In this document: positions 1 to 13,700 of the stretch, piece by piece
Position numbering within the stretch: position 1 is the first letter of the stretch
How the letters are laid out: every line of letters begins with the position of its first letter
NCBI RefSeq assembly: GCF_001940525.2
Contig: NZ_CP019437.1
Location: 3,707,501-3,771,500 of the forward strand
Length of the DNA stretch: 64,000 nt
From: Thioclava nitratireducens
GTDB taxonomy: Bacteria > Pseudomonadota > Alphaproteobacteria > Rhodobacterales > Rhodobacteraceae
Direction of reading: 5' to 3'
Translations under genes and position numbers: made by a program
Notes under the pieces: generated by a model
The model's database searches: none
The model's input: only the letters and a program-made list of their open reading frames with translations
Told to the model about the DNA's origin: nothing

Positions 1-67
1 CCATTGTGGCCTTCTCGGTGATGACCGGCTTGACGATCACGTCGTAATGTTCGGGTTTCGCGCTCAT
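1..67 (-). CDS. rplW: 50S ribosomal protein L23, N-terminal part (cut by window edge)
   Basis: Only the first 22 codons are present; the rest lies beyond base 1. The translation starts [20 protein letters not shown], which fits the beta-strand start of L23 with its conserved I-x-x-P-x-x-T-E-K segment. L23 binds domain III of 23S rRNA at the exit of the peptide tunnel. The ATG overlaps the rplD stop in an ATGA arrangement, so the two are translationally coupled in the S10 operon. Order rpsJ-rplC-rplD-rplW supports the call. Confidence 0.9.
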   Translation of the reverse strand, partial: MSAKPEHYDVIVKPVITEKATM

Positions 68-684
68 TTCAGACGAGCCTCCAGAGCTTCGACACCCGCC
101 TTCGTGAGCACGAGCGTGTCACGCTTGAGGATGTCATACACGTTGGCGCCCATCGAAGGCAGCACATCGATGCCGTCGATGTTGCGCGCGGCTTGGGCGA
201 AGTTCTCGTTCACCTCGGCCCCGTCGATCACCAGCACCTTCTTCCAGCCCAGCTCCTTGGCGGCTTTCGCCAGCAGCTTGGTCTTGGCTTCGGCGAGCTG
301 CGCGTCCTCCAGGACGATCAGTTTGCCAGCGGCGGCTTTCGACGACAGCGCGTGCTTCAGACCTAGAGCCCGGAACTTCTTGGGCAGGTCATGAGCGTGG
401 CTGCGCGGGGTCGGACCCTTGTAGACACCACCCTTGCGGAAGATCGGCGCCTTGCGGGAACCGTGACGTGCGCCACCGGTGCCCTTCTGACGGTAGATCT
501 TCTTGGTCGAGTAGCTGACCTCCGAGCGGGTGAGAACCGAGTGGGTGCCCTGCTGAGCCTTCGCGCGCTGCCAGCGCACGACGCGATGCAGGATGTCCGC
601 ACGCGGCTCGAGCCCGAAGATCTCGTCGGCGAGGTCAATCGAACCGGCCTTGCCGGCGTCGAGCTTGATCACATCGAGTTTCAT
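64..684 (-). CDS. rplD: 50S ribosomal protein L4
   Basis: The product is 206 residues, the usual length for bacterial L4 (E. coli 201). L4 binds domain I of 23S rRNA and its extended loop lines the peptide tunnel. That loop is visible at about residues 60-90, with the glycine and basic run [20 protein letters not shown]. In E. coli L4 also represses the S10 operon; whether it does so here is not visible. Both ends overlap neighbours by four bases (ATGA with rplC upstream and rplW downstream), typical of tight translational coupling. Confidence 0.97.
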   Translation of the reverse strand: MKLDVIKLDAGKAGSIDLADEIFGLEPRADILHRVVRWQRAKAQQGTHSVLTRSEVSYSTKKIYRQKGTGGARHGSRKAPIFRKGGVYKGPTPRSHAHDLPKKFRALGLKHALSSKAAAGKLIVLEDAQLAEAKTKLLAKAAKELGWKKVLVIDGAEVNENFAQAARNIDGIDVLPSMGANVYDILKRDTLVLTKAGVEALEARLK

Positions 685-1547
685 TCTTTGTCTCCTTCGG
701 GCGCTTCGCCGCCGTCTTCGCCTTTATCGGCTTCGATCGACGCTTCGGCTTCCTTCAGCGCGGCAGCTTCCTGAGCGGCCTGCTCCTCGGCGAGACGCTG
801 AGCTTCGGCTTCGGCCTCGGCGGCAGCGGCGGCAGCGGCTTCTTCGGCAGCTTTCGCAGCGGCTTCGGCAGCCGACTTCAGCGCGGCGGGGTAGATGATG
901 TTCTCGGAAAGCGGCTTCTTGACCGCATCCTTGACCGTCACCCAGCCACCTTTGGCGCCCGGAACCGAACCCTTGACCATGATCAGGCCACGGTCGGCAT
1001 CGGTCTTGACGACCTGAAGGTTCTGGGTCGTGACACGGACGGCACCGAGGTGACCGGCCATCTTCTTGCCCTTGAACACTTTACCCGGGTCCTGACACTG
1101 GCCGGTCGAACCGTGCGAGCGGTGCGAGATCGACACGCCGTGCGTGGCGCGCAGACCGCCGAAGTTGTGACGCTTCATCGCACCGGCGAAACCCTTACCG
1201 ATCGAGGTGCCCGCGATATCCACGAACTGACCTTCGAAATAGTGGTTCGCGGTGATTTCCTCGCCCACTTCGATCAGATTTTCTTCAGCGACGCGGAATT
1301 CCGCGACCTTGCGCTTCGGGGCGACATTGGCTTTCGCGAAGTGACCACGCAGGGCGGCGGTCGTACGCTTGGCCTTGGCTTCACCAGCGCCGAGCTGAAC
1401 GGCCGTGTAGCCGTCGGTCTCGGAAGTGCGCTGAGCCACCACCTGAAGCTTGTCGAGTTGGAGAACGGTCACAGGAACCTGCTTGCCGTCCTCAAGGAAG
1501 AGCCGGGTCATGCCCAGCTTCTTGGCGATAACACCAGTCCGCAGCAT
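681..1547 (-). CDS. rplC: 50S ribosomal protein L3 with long Ala/Glu-rich C-terminal tail
   Basis: L3 is a primary 23S rRNA binding protein near the peptidyl-transferase centre. The start [17 protein letters not shown] and the central loop with HNFGG, ATHGVS and [15 protein letters not shown] (about residues 125-160) are diagnostic. The protein is 288 residues against about 209 in E. coli. The excess is a low-complexity tail from about residue 225 on, first alanine and glutamate rich and probably helical, then acidic ([16 protein letters not shown]). Some alphaproteobacterial L3 proteins carry C-terminal extensions; one this long is notable. The stop overlaps the rplD start by four bases. Confidence 0.96.
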   Translation of the reverse strand: MLRTGVIAKKLGMTRLFLEDGKQVPVTVLQLDKLQVVAQRTSETDGYTAVQLGAGEAKAKRTTAALRGHFAKANVAPKRKVAEFRVAEENLIEVGEEITANHYFEGQFVDIAGTSIGKGFAGAMKRHNFGGLRATHGVSISHRSHGSTGQCQDPGKVFKGKKMAGHLGAVRVTTQNLQVVKTDADRGLIMVKGSVPGAKGGWVTVKDAVKKPLSENIIYPAALKSAAEAAAKAAEEAAAAAAAEAEAEAQRLAEEQAAQEAAALKEAEASIEADKGEDGGEAPEGDKE

Positions 1548-1557
1548 AATGCCCTCC

Positions 1558-1866
1558 TTACACCTTGATCTCGACGTCGACGCCCGCTGCGAGGTCGAGC
1601 TTCATCAGCGCGTCCACGGTCTGGGGGGTCGGATCGACGATGTCGAGAAGACGCTTATGCGTCCGGATTTCCCACTGGTCGCGCGACTTCTTGTCGATGT
1701 GCGGACCACGCAGAACCGTGAATTTCTCGATCTTGTTCGGGAGCGGGATGGGCCCGCGAACCTGGGCACCCGTGCGCTTCGCGGTGTTCACGATTTCCTG
1801 GGTGCTGGCGTCCAGCACGCGGTAATCGAACGCCTTGAGCCGGATGCGGATATTTTGGCCGGTCAT
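1558..1866 (-). CDS. rpsJ: 30S ribosomal protein S10 / NusE
   Basis: The product is 102 residues, the standard S10 length. The start [15 protein letters not shown] and the segment RGPIPLPNK (about residues 37-45) are typical of S10. S10 sits in the 30S head and also works as NusE in antitermination with NusB and NusG. It is the first gene of the S10 operon, 10 bases ahead of rplC. A promoter candidate lies about 100 bases upstream, so S10 operon transcription need not depend on read-through from tuf. Confidence 0.97.
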   Translation of the reverse strand: MTGQNIRIRLKAFDYRVLDASTQEIVNTAKRTGAQVRGPIPLPNKIEKFTVLRGPHIDKKSRDQWEIRTHKRLLDIVDPTPQTVDALMKLDLAAGVDVEIKV

Positions 1867-1963
1867 ATGTCATGCCTCTTCGCATGGCGTGAAGGTTGAG
1901 AGGCAGACGGCACCGAATGTAGCGCCTGCATCGAACCTATAAATCTTGGCAGATCAGGCGCGT

Positions 1964-1992
1964 CCTCTATGGCGTCACCCTGAGTCTGTCAA
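1964..1992 (-). promoter_or_regulatory. Promoter candidate for the S10 operon
   Basis: On the minus strand a perfect -35 box TTGACA (1987-1992) is followed by a 17-base spacer and TAGAGG (1964-1969) as -10. Transcription would begin near 1957, about 90 bases before rpsJ, leaving room for an untranslated leader. The -10 box is weak but the -35 and spacing are ideal. Confidence 0.6.
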
Positions 1993-2044
1993 GAGCGAAT
2001 GGCGCGCCTTTCGGCGCACCATTCAGATTCTTTCCAACTGTCGT

Positions 2045-2072
2045 TTTCGGGACCCCGGAGTGGGCCCCGAAA
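2045..2072 (-). terminator. Hairpin between tuf copy 1 and the S10 operon
   Basis: An inverted repeat TTTCGGG...CCCGAAA with an inner CCC/GGG pair and one mismatch sits 8 bases beyond the tuf stop. It is placed like a terminator for the str operon. No T-run follows it on the minus strand, so it may act as a partial terminator or RNA 3' end stabiliser. Function is inference. Confidence 0.4.
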
Positions 2073-2079
2073 CCACCGA

Positions 2080-3255
<1,176 letters not shown>

Positions 3256-3315
3256 GATGGCCTCCTGTCAGTGCGTTGGGTGGGAAAGGCGCCGGGTCTC
3301 CCCGGCGCGCGTCCC

Positions 3316-5439
<2,124 letters not shown>

Positions 5440-5457
5440 GGTGGCGTCCTTCCGTTA

Positions 5458-5940
<483 letters not shown>

Positions 5941-6312
5941 TTACTTCGGACGCTTCGCGCCGTATTTCGAACGGCGTTGACGACGGTCTTTAACACCTTG
6001 CGTATCGAGCACACCGCGCAGGATGTGGTAACGAACGCCCGGAAGGTCTTTCACACGGCCGCCACGAATGAGCACAACGGAGTGCTCCTGGAGGTTGTGC
6101 TTCTCGCCCGGGATGTAGGAGATGACCTCGAAGCCATTCGTCAGGCGCACCTTGGCAACCTTACGCATAGCGGAGTTCGGTTTCTTCGGCGTCGTAGTGT
6201 AGACGCGCGTGCACACGCCACGCTTTTGCGGGCATTCTTGGAGGTGCTGCGACTTAGAGCGCTTCACCTTGGGCTGCCGCGGTTTGCGGATCAGCTGTTG
6301 GATCGTCGGCAT
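5941..6312 (-). CDS. rpsL: 30S ribosomal protein S12
   Basis: The product is 123 residues starting [12 protein letters not shown]. The open frame extends upstream but that part is not S12-like, so the start at 6312 is chosen. S12 lies at the decoding centre. The loop TPKKPNSA keeps both lysines (K43, K44) and [17 protein letters not shown] is intact; lysine at K43 is the usual streptomycin-sensitive state. First gene of the str operon, with a strong promoter candidate about 220 bases upstream. Confidence 0.97.
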   Translation of the reverse strand: MPTIQQLIRKPRQPKVKRSKSQHLQECPQKRGVCTRVYTTTPKKPNSAMRKVAKVRLTNGFEVISYIPGEKHNLQEHSVVLIRGGRVKDLPGVRYHILRGVLDTQGVKDRRQRRSKYGAKRPK

Positions 6313-6531
6313 TCGGTTCCCCGTTCTGCTGTCAATACTCGCCCCGTTTCCGGAGGCGCCACTTCTCGACGCGTTTCCGCGCGGATTCGCGAAAACGCCA
6401 AATCGCATTCCTCCCCGGCCCGAGGACCGCGGCGAATGCGTTGAATTCCAGAGGATCGGGGCGAAGGCCCGGATCATGACCACTAGAAATCGGCGACCCT
6501 TCGGGCAGACTTCACCCGTCAGGTAGCGCGG

Positions 6532-6560
6532 CGTATAGGGGGAGTCGTCTGGGTTGTCAA
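6532..6560 (-). promoter_or_regulatory. Promoter for the str operon (rpsL-rpsG-fusA-tuf)
   Basis: On the minus strand a perfect -35 TTGACA (6555-6560) and a TATACG -10 (6532-6537) are separated by 17 bases, one of the best sigma70 matches in the window. The -35 box overlaps the stop codon of the PAP2 gene. The predicted start near 6525 leaves a leader of about 210 bases before rpsL, within an otherwise empty 244-base gap. Confidence 0.7.
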
Positions 6561-7285
6561 CTCTCGCGCCGGGCCTCGCCGCGCACTTGCGCCACAAGCC
6601 GCGCGCCCCACCCTGCGAAGAGGATTCCCCAGAGCAGCCAGGCCACCGTAAGGCTTACCAGTCCGGCGAAATAGGTGTCGGACAGAAAGTGCCGTCCGGT
6701 GCCGATCCGCTGCACGATGATGAAGACCGCGACGAAGACGCCGACTGCGCGCAGATAGAGCACGCCCCAGCGTGGCAGGTGCGCCCGCCACAGCTCTGCG
6801 CCGAGCCATATCAGCAGCCCCAGCGCAACTGCCGCCGCGACCTCGCCCGACACGAACGAGCAGTTCCGCGAGCATTGATCGGTGAAGGTGCCCGGCAGGC
6901 TGAAGTGATGCGCGCCGCCGAATAGATCAACATTCGCAGGTCGCGCTCGCCCGGAATTCGCCTTCAGCACGCCGTTCACGACCACGATCGGACCAAGCAG
7001 ATAGAGAAGGCAGATGAAGGCCCAGATCCGCGCAGGCAAACGCAGCACCGTGCGATGGCGCAACCCCGCCCATGGCCACGCCACGAGCGAGACGACGAAC
7101 AGCACGATGGAGATATCCCAGATCCGCTGGCGCAGCCATTCCCAGAGCGGGTTGGTGATGACCGTGAACCCCTCCCCTGCCCGGTAGAACAGCCCGGCGG
7201 TGCCCAGATCGAGTTCCGGCACCAGGCGGAACAGCAGGAAGCCTCCGATCCACGCCGCCAGCAGCAGCCGGACGGCAAAGCTCAT
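6557..7285 (-). CDS. PAP2-superfamily membrane phosphatase
   Basis: The product is about 242 residues with several hydrophobic segments and the three PAP2 motifs: KANSGRARP, then CSFVSGE, then [11 protein letters not shown]. The middle motif has SGE where classical members have PSGH; from memory, some alphaproteobacterial members share this variant. PAP2 enzymes of this type remove phosphate from lipid carriers or lipid A in the periplasm. The start at 7285 lies one base beyond the upstream GT39 stop; a start at 7333 would overlap that gene by 47 bases. As last gene of the module it may recycle undecaprenyl phosphate or trim lipid A; the substrate is inference. Confidence 0.8.
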   Translation of the reverse strand: MSFAVRLLLAAWIGGFLLFRLVPELDLGTAGLFYRAGEGFTVITNPLWEWLRQRIWDISIVLFVVSLVAWPWAGLRHRTVLRLPARIWAFICLLYLLGPIVVVNGVLKANSGRARPANVDLFGGAHHFSLPGTFTDQCSRNCSFVSGEVAAAVALGLLIWLGAELWRAHLPRWGVLYLRAVGVFVAVFIIVQRIGTGRHFLSDTYFAGLVSLTVAWLLWGILFAGWGARLVAQVRGEARRES

Positions 7286-7286
7286 A

Positions 7287-8735
7287 TCAATTTTCGGAAC
7301 GGACACAGCGCGCCTCCACCAGATAAGCCGCATATCCCTTATCGGCCCAAGTCCCCGTCGCGTCGAGCTGCGCCGCCGGCGAGACCGGGCCGCTGCCGCA
7401 ATCGGGCGGGCTGTTGGCGATCAGAAGTAGGCGGCCGTTGTAGTCCTGTGGCAAGGGCCACATCTGCTCGTAATAGCTGTCGGCCCGCACGACGGGCCTC
7501 GGTGCGTAGACGGTCACGCCCGCGCCCTGCCCCGTATAGAACAGATCGGCGAGGATTGCGCGATTGCTGGCATACACCGGAACATCGGCCTCTTTCGCGA
7601 GCGTCAGGATCTGGCGGCTCAGATCGGCCTGCCCCAACCACCGCTTCAGAAGCGGCGCGCCGTCTTTTTGCGGATAGGGTGCGAGGACGGTCAGCAGCGG
7701 GATCGACAGCGCGATCAGACCGTTGATCAGGATTGCAATCCAGCGCCAGATGTCGCGCAGAACCATCGCCGCCAGAACGGTTCCGGCGAAATAGGCGGCG
7801 ACCGCCCAATTGGCATAGGCCCGGTCCAAGAGCGCCTCGAGCGTCACCGCGACCAGCGGCGGCACCGAGAGCATCGCCAGCCCGCGCTTCGCCGGGTCGC
7901 CCCAACTCGCATAGCCGATCAGCAATGCCACCATCGTCACCGGCCCGAAGACGGCGAATTGCGAGGCGACGAACTCGAGCATCGAGCTGAAATTCAGCTC
8001 GGCCCCTTCGCGGACCCAGCCGACGTTATCCATCGTATGCGAGACCGTGGTCAGGCCATGGGTGAGGTTCCAGACCACGTTCGGCGCGATCACGAGCCCG
8101 AACGCCAGCGCCGCAATCCCCGTATTGCGCCAGCCGATCCGCCATGCCGGCGCGACAAGTGCAGCCAGCGCCAGACCGGGGATCAGGTAGATTGCAGCGT
8201 ATTTCGCCATGAAGGCCAGCCCTGCCGTCAGCCCCGCGGCCAGCGCGTCCGACCAATGGCGGCTACCGCCCGCGCGGTGCAGGAACAGCAAGCTTAACGC
8301 GTAGAAGGGCGCCATCACCGTATCGGTCGAGATCAGCACCGAGCCGAGCGCGACGAAGGGCAGCGTCACATAGATCGCAGCCGACCAGATCGCGACCCGA
8401 CGCGATGCGATCCGGGCTCCCAAGGCGCCAAGTACCAGCGCCGTGATTCCGTGCAGAATGGCGCCCGGCATCCGCACCCAGAACGGCGCATCGGAGCCCG
8501 CCAGATCGGTCACCGCCCGAAGCAGCCAGCCGATCAGCGGCGGCTTAGAATAATAGCCGAAGTCGAGATGCTGGCCCCAAAGCCAGTATTGCGCCTCGTC
8601 GACGAAGAGATCGGTTTTGTTGAACGCCAGGAATACGAGCCGCAGCGCAGTGGCCGCGGCGACGACGATCAGGGTCGGGAGGAACCAGCCGTCCCGATCC
8701 GCCCCGCGATCAAGCTTCGCGCCGACGCTTGGCAT
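7287..8735 (-). CDS. GT39-family (ArnT/PMT-like) membrane glycosyltransferase
   Basis: The 482-residue integral membrane protein has about ten hydrophobic segments. Near the N-terminus DLFVDEAQYWLWGQ and GYYSKPPLIGWL match the conserved first periplasmic loop of the ArnT/PMT group, with the acidic pair (DE) thought to be catalytic. Such enzymes take a sugar from a polyprenyl-phosphate donor and put it on lipid A, glycan or protein in the periplasm. The gene overlaps the LAB_N gene by 26 bases and follows a GT2 gene likely to make the donor. The acceptor and sugar are not shown. Confidence 0.8.
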   Translation of the reverse strand: MPSVGAKLDRGADRDGWFLPTLIVVAAATALRLVFLAFNKTDLFVDEAQYWLWGQHLDFGYYSKPPLIGWLLRAVTDLAGSDAPFWVRMPGAILHGITALVLGALGARIASRRVAIWSAAIYVTLPFVALGSVLISTDTVMAPFYALSLLFLHRAGGSRHWSDALAAGLTAGLAFMAKYAAIYLIPGLALAALVAPAWRIGWRNTGIAALAFGLVIAPNVVWNLTHGLTTVSHTMDNVGWVREGAELNFSSMLEFVASQFAVFGPVTMVALLIGYASWGDPAKRGLAMLSVPPLVAVTLEALLDRAYANWAVAAYFAGTVLAAMVLRDIWRWIAILINGLIALSIPLLTVLAPYPQKDGAPLLKRWLGQADLSRQILTLAKEADVPVYASNRAILADLFYTGQGAGVTVYAPRPVVRADSYYEQMWPLPQDYNGRLLLIANSPPDCGSGPVSPAAQLDATGTWADKGYAAYLVEARCVRSEN

Positions 8736-9015
8736 AGATCAGCCACAGATTGCGCCCGTAGATGAACACCCCGAGCGACTGGCCGAGAACGAAAACCGGG
8801 TCTCTGCGATAGAGCGCATAGGTCAGCAGCATCGCACCGCCCGCGACCGAGAAATACCAGAACGAAATGGGCACTACGGATTCGCCCTTGCGCTCGGAGG
8901 CAATCCACTGGACGAGAAACCGCCCGGTGAACATCAGCTGCGCAAGCAGGCCGAACAGGACCCACCACAGCTCGACTATGCTTTCCACGTGAAGCATATC
9001 CATCAGCCAGTCCAT
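8710..9015 (-). CDS. Small LAB_N-domain membrane protein
   Basis: The product is 101 residues with about three hydrophobic segments. It matches the domain named after the N-terminus of some lipid-A-disaccharide synthases: LMFTGRFLVQWIASERKGES and SFWYFSVAGGAMLL are typical. The frame is open further upstream but that part is shadow sequence; the start at 9015 is five bases after the GT2 stop. Stand-alone LAB_N proteins are often found beside lipid-sugar transferases. By analogy with ArnE/ArnF-like small proteins it could help donor flipping, which is inference only. Confidence 0.8.
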   Translation of the reverse strand: MDWLMDMLHVESIVELWWVLFGLLAQLMFTGRFLVQWIASERKGESVVPISFWYFSVAGGAMLLTYALYRRDPVFVLGQSLGVFIYGRNLWLIYAKRRREA

Positions 9016-9020
9016 CGGCG

Positions 9021-9770
9021 TCACTCCTCGCGCGCCACTTCTCCGGGCTGCGCTTTCTTGCGCCGACGGAGAAGCCACGCAACGCCCATCAGGTCGACGA
9101 TGCCGACAAGACCGCGCTGCAGATTGTTGTAATTCGAGCTGCCGCCGCCGCGCGAGCGGTGGGCCACGTCGACATGGGCCACCTGCCACCCATCGCGCGA
9201 GAACAGCGCGGGGAGGTAGCGATGCATATGGTCGAAATAGGGCAGCGCCAGGAACGCCTCGCGCCGGAATGCCTTGAGGCCGCAACCGGTGTCGCGGGTT
9301 CCATCCTTGAGGATCGCGCCGCGGATCTTGTTCGCGAGCTTGGACGCCAGCTTCTTCGACATCGTGTCCTGCCGCCCGACGCGTTGCCCCGCGACCAGCC
9401 CGATCATCTCGGAGCCCTCGGCGCGCAGCGGCGCCATAAGCGCAGGCAGTTCCGACGGCGGGTTCTGACCGTCACCATCGAGCGTGCAGATGATGTGGCC
9501 CTTCGCGGCCCGAACGCCCGAATGCACGCCCGCGCTCTGACCGCCCGAAGCCCGCTGACCGGCGGCGTTCAAATGCTGCAGCAGACGCAGGTTCGGATGG
9601 GTCTCCATGCGCTCGCGCAGAATCTGGTCCATCCCGTCATCCGAGCCGTCATCGACCACGATCACCTCGTAGTCGCAAACCGGCGCGCAGGCGGCGTCGA
9701 TCTCGTCGAGGAGCCCCGCGATGTTGGGCGCCTCGTTCTTTGCCGGGATGACGATGGAAATCTCGGGCAT
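9021..9770 (-). CDS. GT2 polyprenyl-phosphate sugar synthase (DPM1/ArnC-like)
   Basis: The 249-residue GT-A enzyme starts MPEISIVIPAKNEAPNI and has EVIVVDDGSDDG and the metal-binding LDGDGQNPP. A glycine-rich segment GCGLKAFRREA and a C-terminal hydrophobic stretch GIVDLMGVAWLL follow. The arrangement fits dolichol/undecaprenyl-phosphate mannose synthase relatives, which move a sugar from a nucleotide donor onto a polyprenyl phosphate. It is the first gene of a four-gene unit with LAB_N, GT39 and PAP2 genes. The sugar cannot be told from sequence. Confidence 0.85.
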   Translation of the reverse strand: MPEISIVIPAKNEAPNIAGLLDEIDAACAPVCDYEVIVVDDGSDDGMDQILRERMETHPNLRLLQHLNAAGQRASGGQSAGVHSGVRAAKGHIICTLDGDGQNPPSELPALMAPLRAEGSEMIGLVAGQRVGRQDTMSKKLASKLANKIRGAILKDGTRDTGCGLKAFRREAFLALPYFDHMHRYLPALFSRDGWQVAHVDVAHRSRGGGSSNYNNLQRGLVGIVDLMGVAWLLRRRKKAQPGEVAREE

Positions 9771-9887
9771 GGGTGCCAGAACTCTTTTGTCGCTGCGCCA
9801 CGGTAGCGCCGAAGGTGCGGCTCTATTAGACCTGCGACCCGGTCTTGTAAACGGATCATGCCGGGACAGCCGCCCCCCTGTGGCCGA

Positions 9888-10598
9888 TCAGCCGAATTTC
9901 GCGAAAAGCTGCGCGTAGCTCGCTTTGAGGGCGTTTCGCATCTCCATCGCGCGCTCCATGTCGCCCGCCATCGCCGCATCATAGAAAAACGCGACGGAGA
10001 CCGCGAAGCCGTCCACGAGTTTTTGATAGCTCATATCGGCGTCGGCCTCCGGCGCCGGATGCTTGACGACCTGCGCCGCGAGGTAGCTCAGAAGCGAGGC
10101 ATCCGCGATCAACTGGCGCGCGCCCTCGCCGCCCATCCCGACGTAATCGCGGGCGAGCACCTTTTCCATTTCCGCGTGATAGGCATTCATCCGGTCCGAG
10201 AAGCCGACGACACCGTTGCGCAGGTGCAGATCGCCGATGCTCTCACGCACCCCTTCGAGGGTCTCATGCGCCTCGGGCAGGTTCCCGGCGGCCACCTCTT
10301 CCTCGGCCTTCGCCGCAAGCTCGCTGACTTTGTCGAAAGTCGCGCCGAGAACCGCGTCATCGGCATATTGCGGCGGCGGCGAAGCGGTCCATTCGTTCGA
10401 CAGGGTCTGCCACTCTCCGACGAAGCGATCGAGCGCGGCCTTGGTTTCCGCCTGCTTGCCCTGGTTCGACAGGAACAGCGCCGCACGATAGGCCCCATAG
10501 GCCTTGCGCAGCTGGGCCTCCGCATCCTGATAGGCTCCTGCGAAAGCAGGCAACGCGATCAACGCGCTCAGCGCAAACGGGGTGACAAAGCGGATCAT
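9888..10598 (-). CDS. Exported helical protein of unknown function
   Basis: The 236-residue product begins with a signal peptide (MIRFVTPFALSALIALPAFAGA, cleavage near residue 20) and continues as charged, mostly helical sequence rich in Ala, Glu and Asp, with no recognised catalytic motif and no heme motif. The start at 10598 has a good ribosome site (GGAGG) just upstream, and an in-frame extension to 10670 lacks signal-peptide character. It lies between the rpoC terminator and the glycan module. A four-helix periplasmic fold is plausible. I do not recognise a family. Confidence 0.6.
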   Translation of the reverse strand: MIRFVTPFALSALIALPAFAGAYQDAEAQLRKAYGAYRAALFLSNQGKQAETKAALDRFVGEWQTLSNEWTASPPPQYADDAVLGATFDKVSELAAKAEEEVAAGNLPEAHETLEGVRESIGDLHLRNGVVGFSDRMNAYHAEMEKVLARDYVGMGGEGARQLIADASLLSYLAAQVVKHPAPEADADMSYQKLVDGFAVSVAFFYDAAMAGDMERAMEMRNALKASYAQLFAKFG

Positions 10599-10672
10599 CG
10601 GGGTCCCTCCTCCGGCAAACAGGCTTTCGCCTTTCGACGTTACACTGCCCCACGGATCGGGTTCGCGCAAAG

Positions 10673-10703
10673 AAAAACCCCCGCGCGAGCGATCGCGCGG
10701 GGG
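10673..10703 (-). terminator. Intrinsic terminator after rpoC
   Basis: A perfect 11-bp stem CCCCCGCGCGA/TCGCGCGGGGG (10678-10688 with 10693-10703) with a four-base loop is followed on the minus strand by five T residues. It lies 30 bases past the rpoC stop and should end the rplKAJL-rpoBC transcript. Confidence 0.9.
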
Positions 10704-10733
10704 TGTGTCATATCGTCTCCAACCGGAGTTGGA

Positions 10734-13700
10734 TCAATCGCGGCTTTCGGGCGTCTCGACCGGACCGAAATCGGCTTCTTCCTCGGTCGGAGCCGCCAGC
10801 GCTGCCGCGGCTTCCGCCTCGGCCTGACGCTGCTGGATGACCTTGGAGTCGCGCTCGGTCGCGATCTTGCGGACCTTGGTGGTCGCGCCACCGGTACCCG
10901 CCGGGATCAGACGGCCGACGATGACGTTCTCCTTGAGGCCCACGAGCTTGTCGCGTTTGCCCTGCACCGAGGCTTCGGTGAGGACGCGGGTCGTCTCCTG
11001 GAAGGAGGCCGCCGAGATGAACGACCGGGTCTGCAGCGACGCCTTGGTGATGCCGAGCAGCACGGGTTCGCCATGCGCCGGACGCCCACCACGGGCCGCG
11101 ACCTTGTCGTTCTCCTCGTCGAACTCGACCTTGTCGACATGTTCGCCCTTGAGGAGCGTCGTATCGCCGGAGTCGAGGATCTCGATCTTCTGCAGCATCT
11201 GGCGAACGATCACCTCGATGTGCTTGTCGTTGATCTTCACGCCCTGCAGTCGATAGACGTCCTGCACCTCGTTGATGAGGTAGTCGGCCAGAGCCTCGAT
11301 CCCCATGATGCGCAGGATGTCGTGCGGCGCCGGGTTGCCATCCATGATGTAGTCACCCTTCTGCACGAAGTCGCCTTCCTGCACCGGGATGTGCTTGCCT
11401 TTCGGCACCATGTACTCTGCCGGCTCCAGACCCTCGTCACGCGGATCGATCGCGATCCGACGCTTGTTCTTGTAGTCCTTGCCGAAGCGCACATAGCCAT
11501 CGATTTCGGCGATGATCGCGTGATCCTTAGGACGGCGTGCCTCGAAGAGTTCGGCCACACGCGGCAGACCACCGGTGATGTCCTTCGTCTTGGCGCCTTC
11601 GCGCGGAATACGCGCAACGACGTCGCCCGCCTTCACGTCCTGACCGTCTTCCACCGAGAGGATCGCGTCCACCGACATGGTATAGGTCACCGGGTTGCCC
11701 GCTTCGTTGCGGACCGGTTCGCCATCCTCGCCGAGGATCAGAACTTCCGGCTTCAGATCGTTGCCCTTGGGCGCAGCGCGCCAGTCGGACACGATCTTCT
11801 GGGTCATGCCGGTCGCATCGTCGGTATCCTCGCGAACGGAGATACCCGAGATGAGGTCCACGAAGCGCACCTTACCGGGCTTCTCGGCGATGATCGGCAG
11901 GGTGTAGGGATCCCATTCGATCAGCTTGTCGCCGCGCTTGACCGTTTCGCCATCCTTCACGAAGACCTTGGTGCCGTAGCCGATCTTGTGCGAGGCAAGC
12001 TCGTCACCCTGATCGTTCACGATCACGATCTGCATGTTCCGGCCCATGACGATCTGCTCGTCCATCTCGTTGAGGATGATGTTGGCGTTACGGAACTCGA
12101 TCTTGCCTTCCTGGCTGGCCTCGAGGAACGACTGCGAGCCACCCTGAGCAACACCGCCCAGGTGGAAGGTCCGCATCGTCAGCTGCGTACCGGGTTCACC
12201 GATGGACTGCGCGGCGATGATGCCCACCGCTTCGCCTTGGTTCACCAGCGTACCGCGTGCGAGGTCGCGACCGTAGCAGAGCGCGCAAACGCCCTCTTCG
12301 GCCTCACAGGTCAGCGCCGAGCGGATACGGACGGATTGGACGCCCGCCTGCTCGATCGCGTCGGCCTTGCGCTCGTCGATCAGCTCGCCGGCGCGGACGA
12401 TCACTTCGTCCTCGCCCGGAACTGTCACATCATCCGCTGCGACACGGCCCAGCACGCGCTCCGAGATCGGAGCGACGACTTCGCCGTCGTTCACAGCCGC
12501 CGACGCGGTGATCGCGCGGTCGGTGCCGCAATCATGCGTACGCACGATGCAGTCCTGAGCGACGTCCACCAGACGACGGGTCAGGTACCCCGAGTTCGCC
12601 GTCTTCAGTGCGGTATCCGACAGACCCTTACGGGCGCCGTGAGTCGAGTTGAAGTATTCAAGAACGGTCAGACCTTCCTTGAAGTTCGAGATGATCGGCG
12701 TCTCGATGATCTCGCCGTTCGGCTTGGCCATGAGGCCACGCATGCCGCCCAGCTGCTTCATCTGCGTCACCGAGCCACGCGCACCCGAGTGGGCCATCAT
12801 GTAGACCGAGTTCGGTTCCTGCTCGGCACCGTTCTCGTCGTATTTCGGCGCCGAGATGGTGTTCATCATCGCGTCGGTGACCTTGTCGTTACACTTCGAC
12901 CACGCATCGACGACCTTGTTGTACTTCTCACCCTGGGTGATCAGACCGTCCATGTATTGCTGTTCGAAGTCCTTGACCTGGTCGCGGACGGTTTCGACGA
13001 TGTCCCACTTGTTGTCCGGGATCACCATGTCGTCCTTGCCGAACGAGATGCCCGCCTTGAACGCTTCCTTGAAGCCCATGCCCATGATCTGGTCGCAGAA
13101 GATGACCGACTCTTTCTGACCGCAATAGCGGTAGACGGTGTCGATCGTGTTCTGCACGTCTTTCTTACGCAGAAGACGGTTCACCAGCTCGAACGGAGCT
13201 TTCGCGTTCAGCGGCAGCAGCGCGCCGAGGCGCACCCGGCCGGGCGTGGTCTCGAAACGCTGGTAGACCTCGTTACCTGTTTCGTCGATCTGCTTGATCC
13301 GCGCGGTGATCTTGGCGTGCAGATGCACTTCGCCAGAGTTGAGCGCGTGCTCCACTTCCTCGACCGAGGAGAAGGACATGCCTTCGCCCTTCATGCCTTC
13401 GCGTTCCATGGTCACGTAGTAGAGACCCAGAATCATATCCTGCGAAGGAACGATGATCGGCGCGCCGTTGGCGGGCGACAGAACGTTGTTCGTCGACATC
13501 ATCAGCACGCGCGCTTCCAGCTGGGCTTCCAGCGAGAGCGGGACGTGGACGGCCATCTGGTCACCGTCGAAGTCAGCGTTGAACGCCGAACAGACGAGCG
13601 GGTGCAGCTGGATCGCCTTGCCTTCGATCAGCATCGGTTCGAACGCCTGGATACCCAGACGGTGCAGCGTCGGCGCACGGTTCAGCAGAACCGGGTGCTC

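Noticed and set aside
6313..6597. N-terminal extension of S12
   Set aside because: S12 is highly conserved with start [12 protein letters not shown] at 6312; the upstream part lies in the promoter leader.
9858..9903. Terminator after the small exported gene (9888 end)
   Set aside because: Only short weak stems (TTTCGCGAAA type) overlapping the coding end, no T-run.
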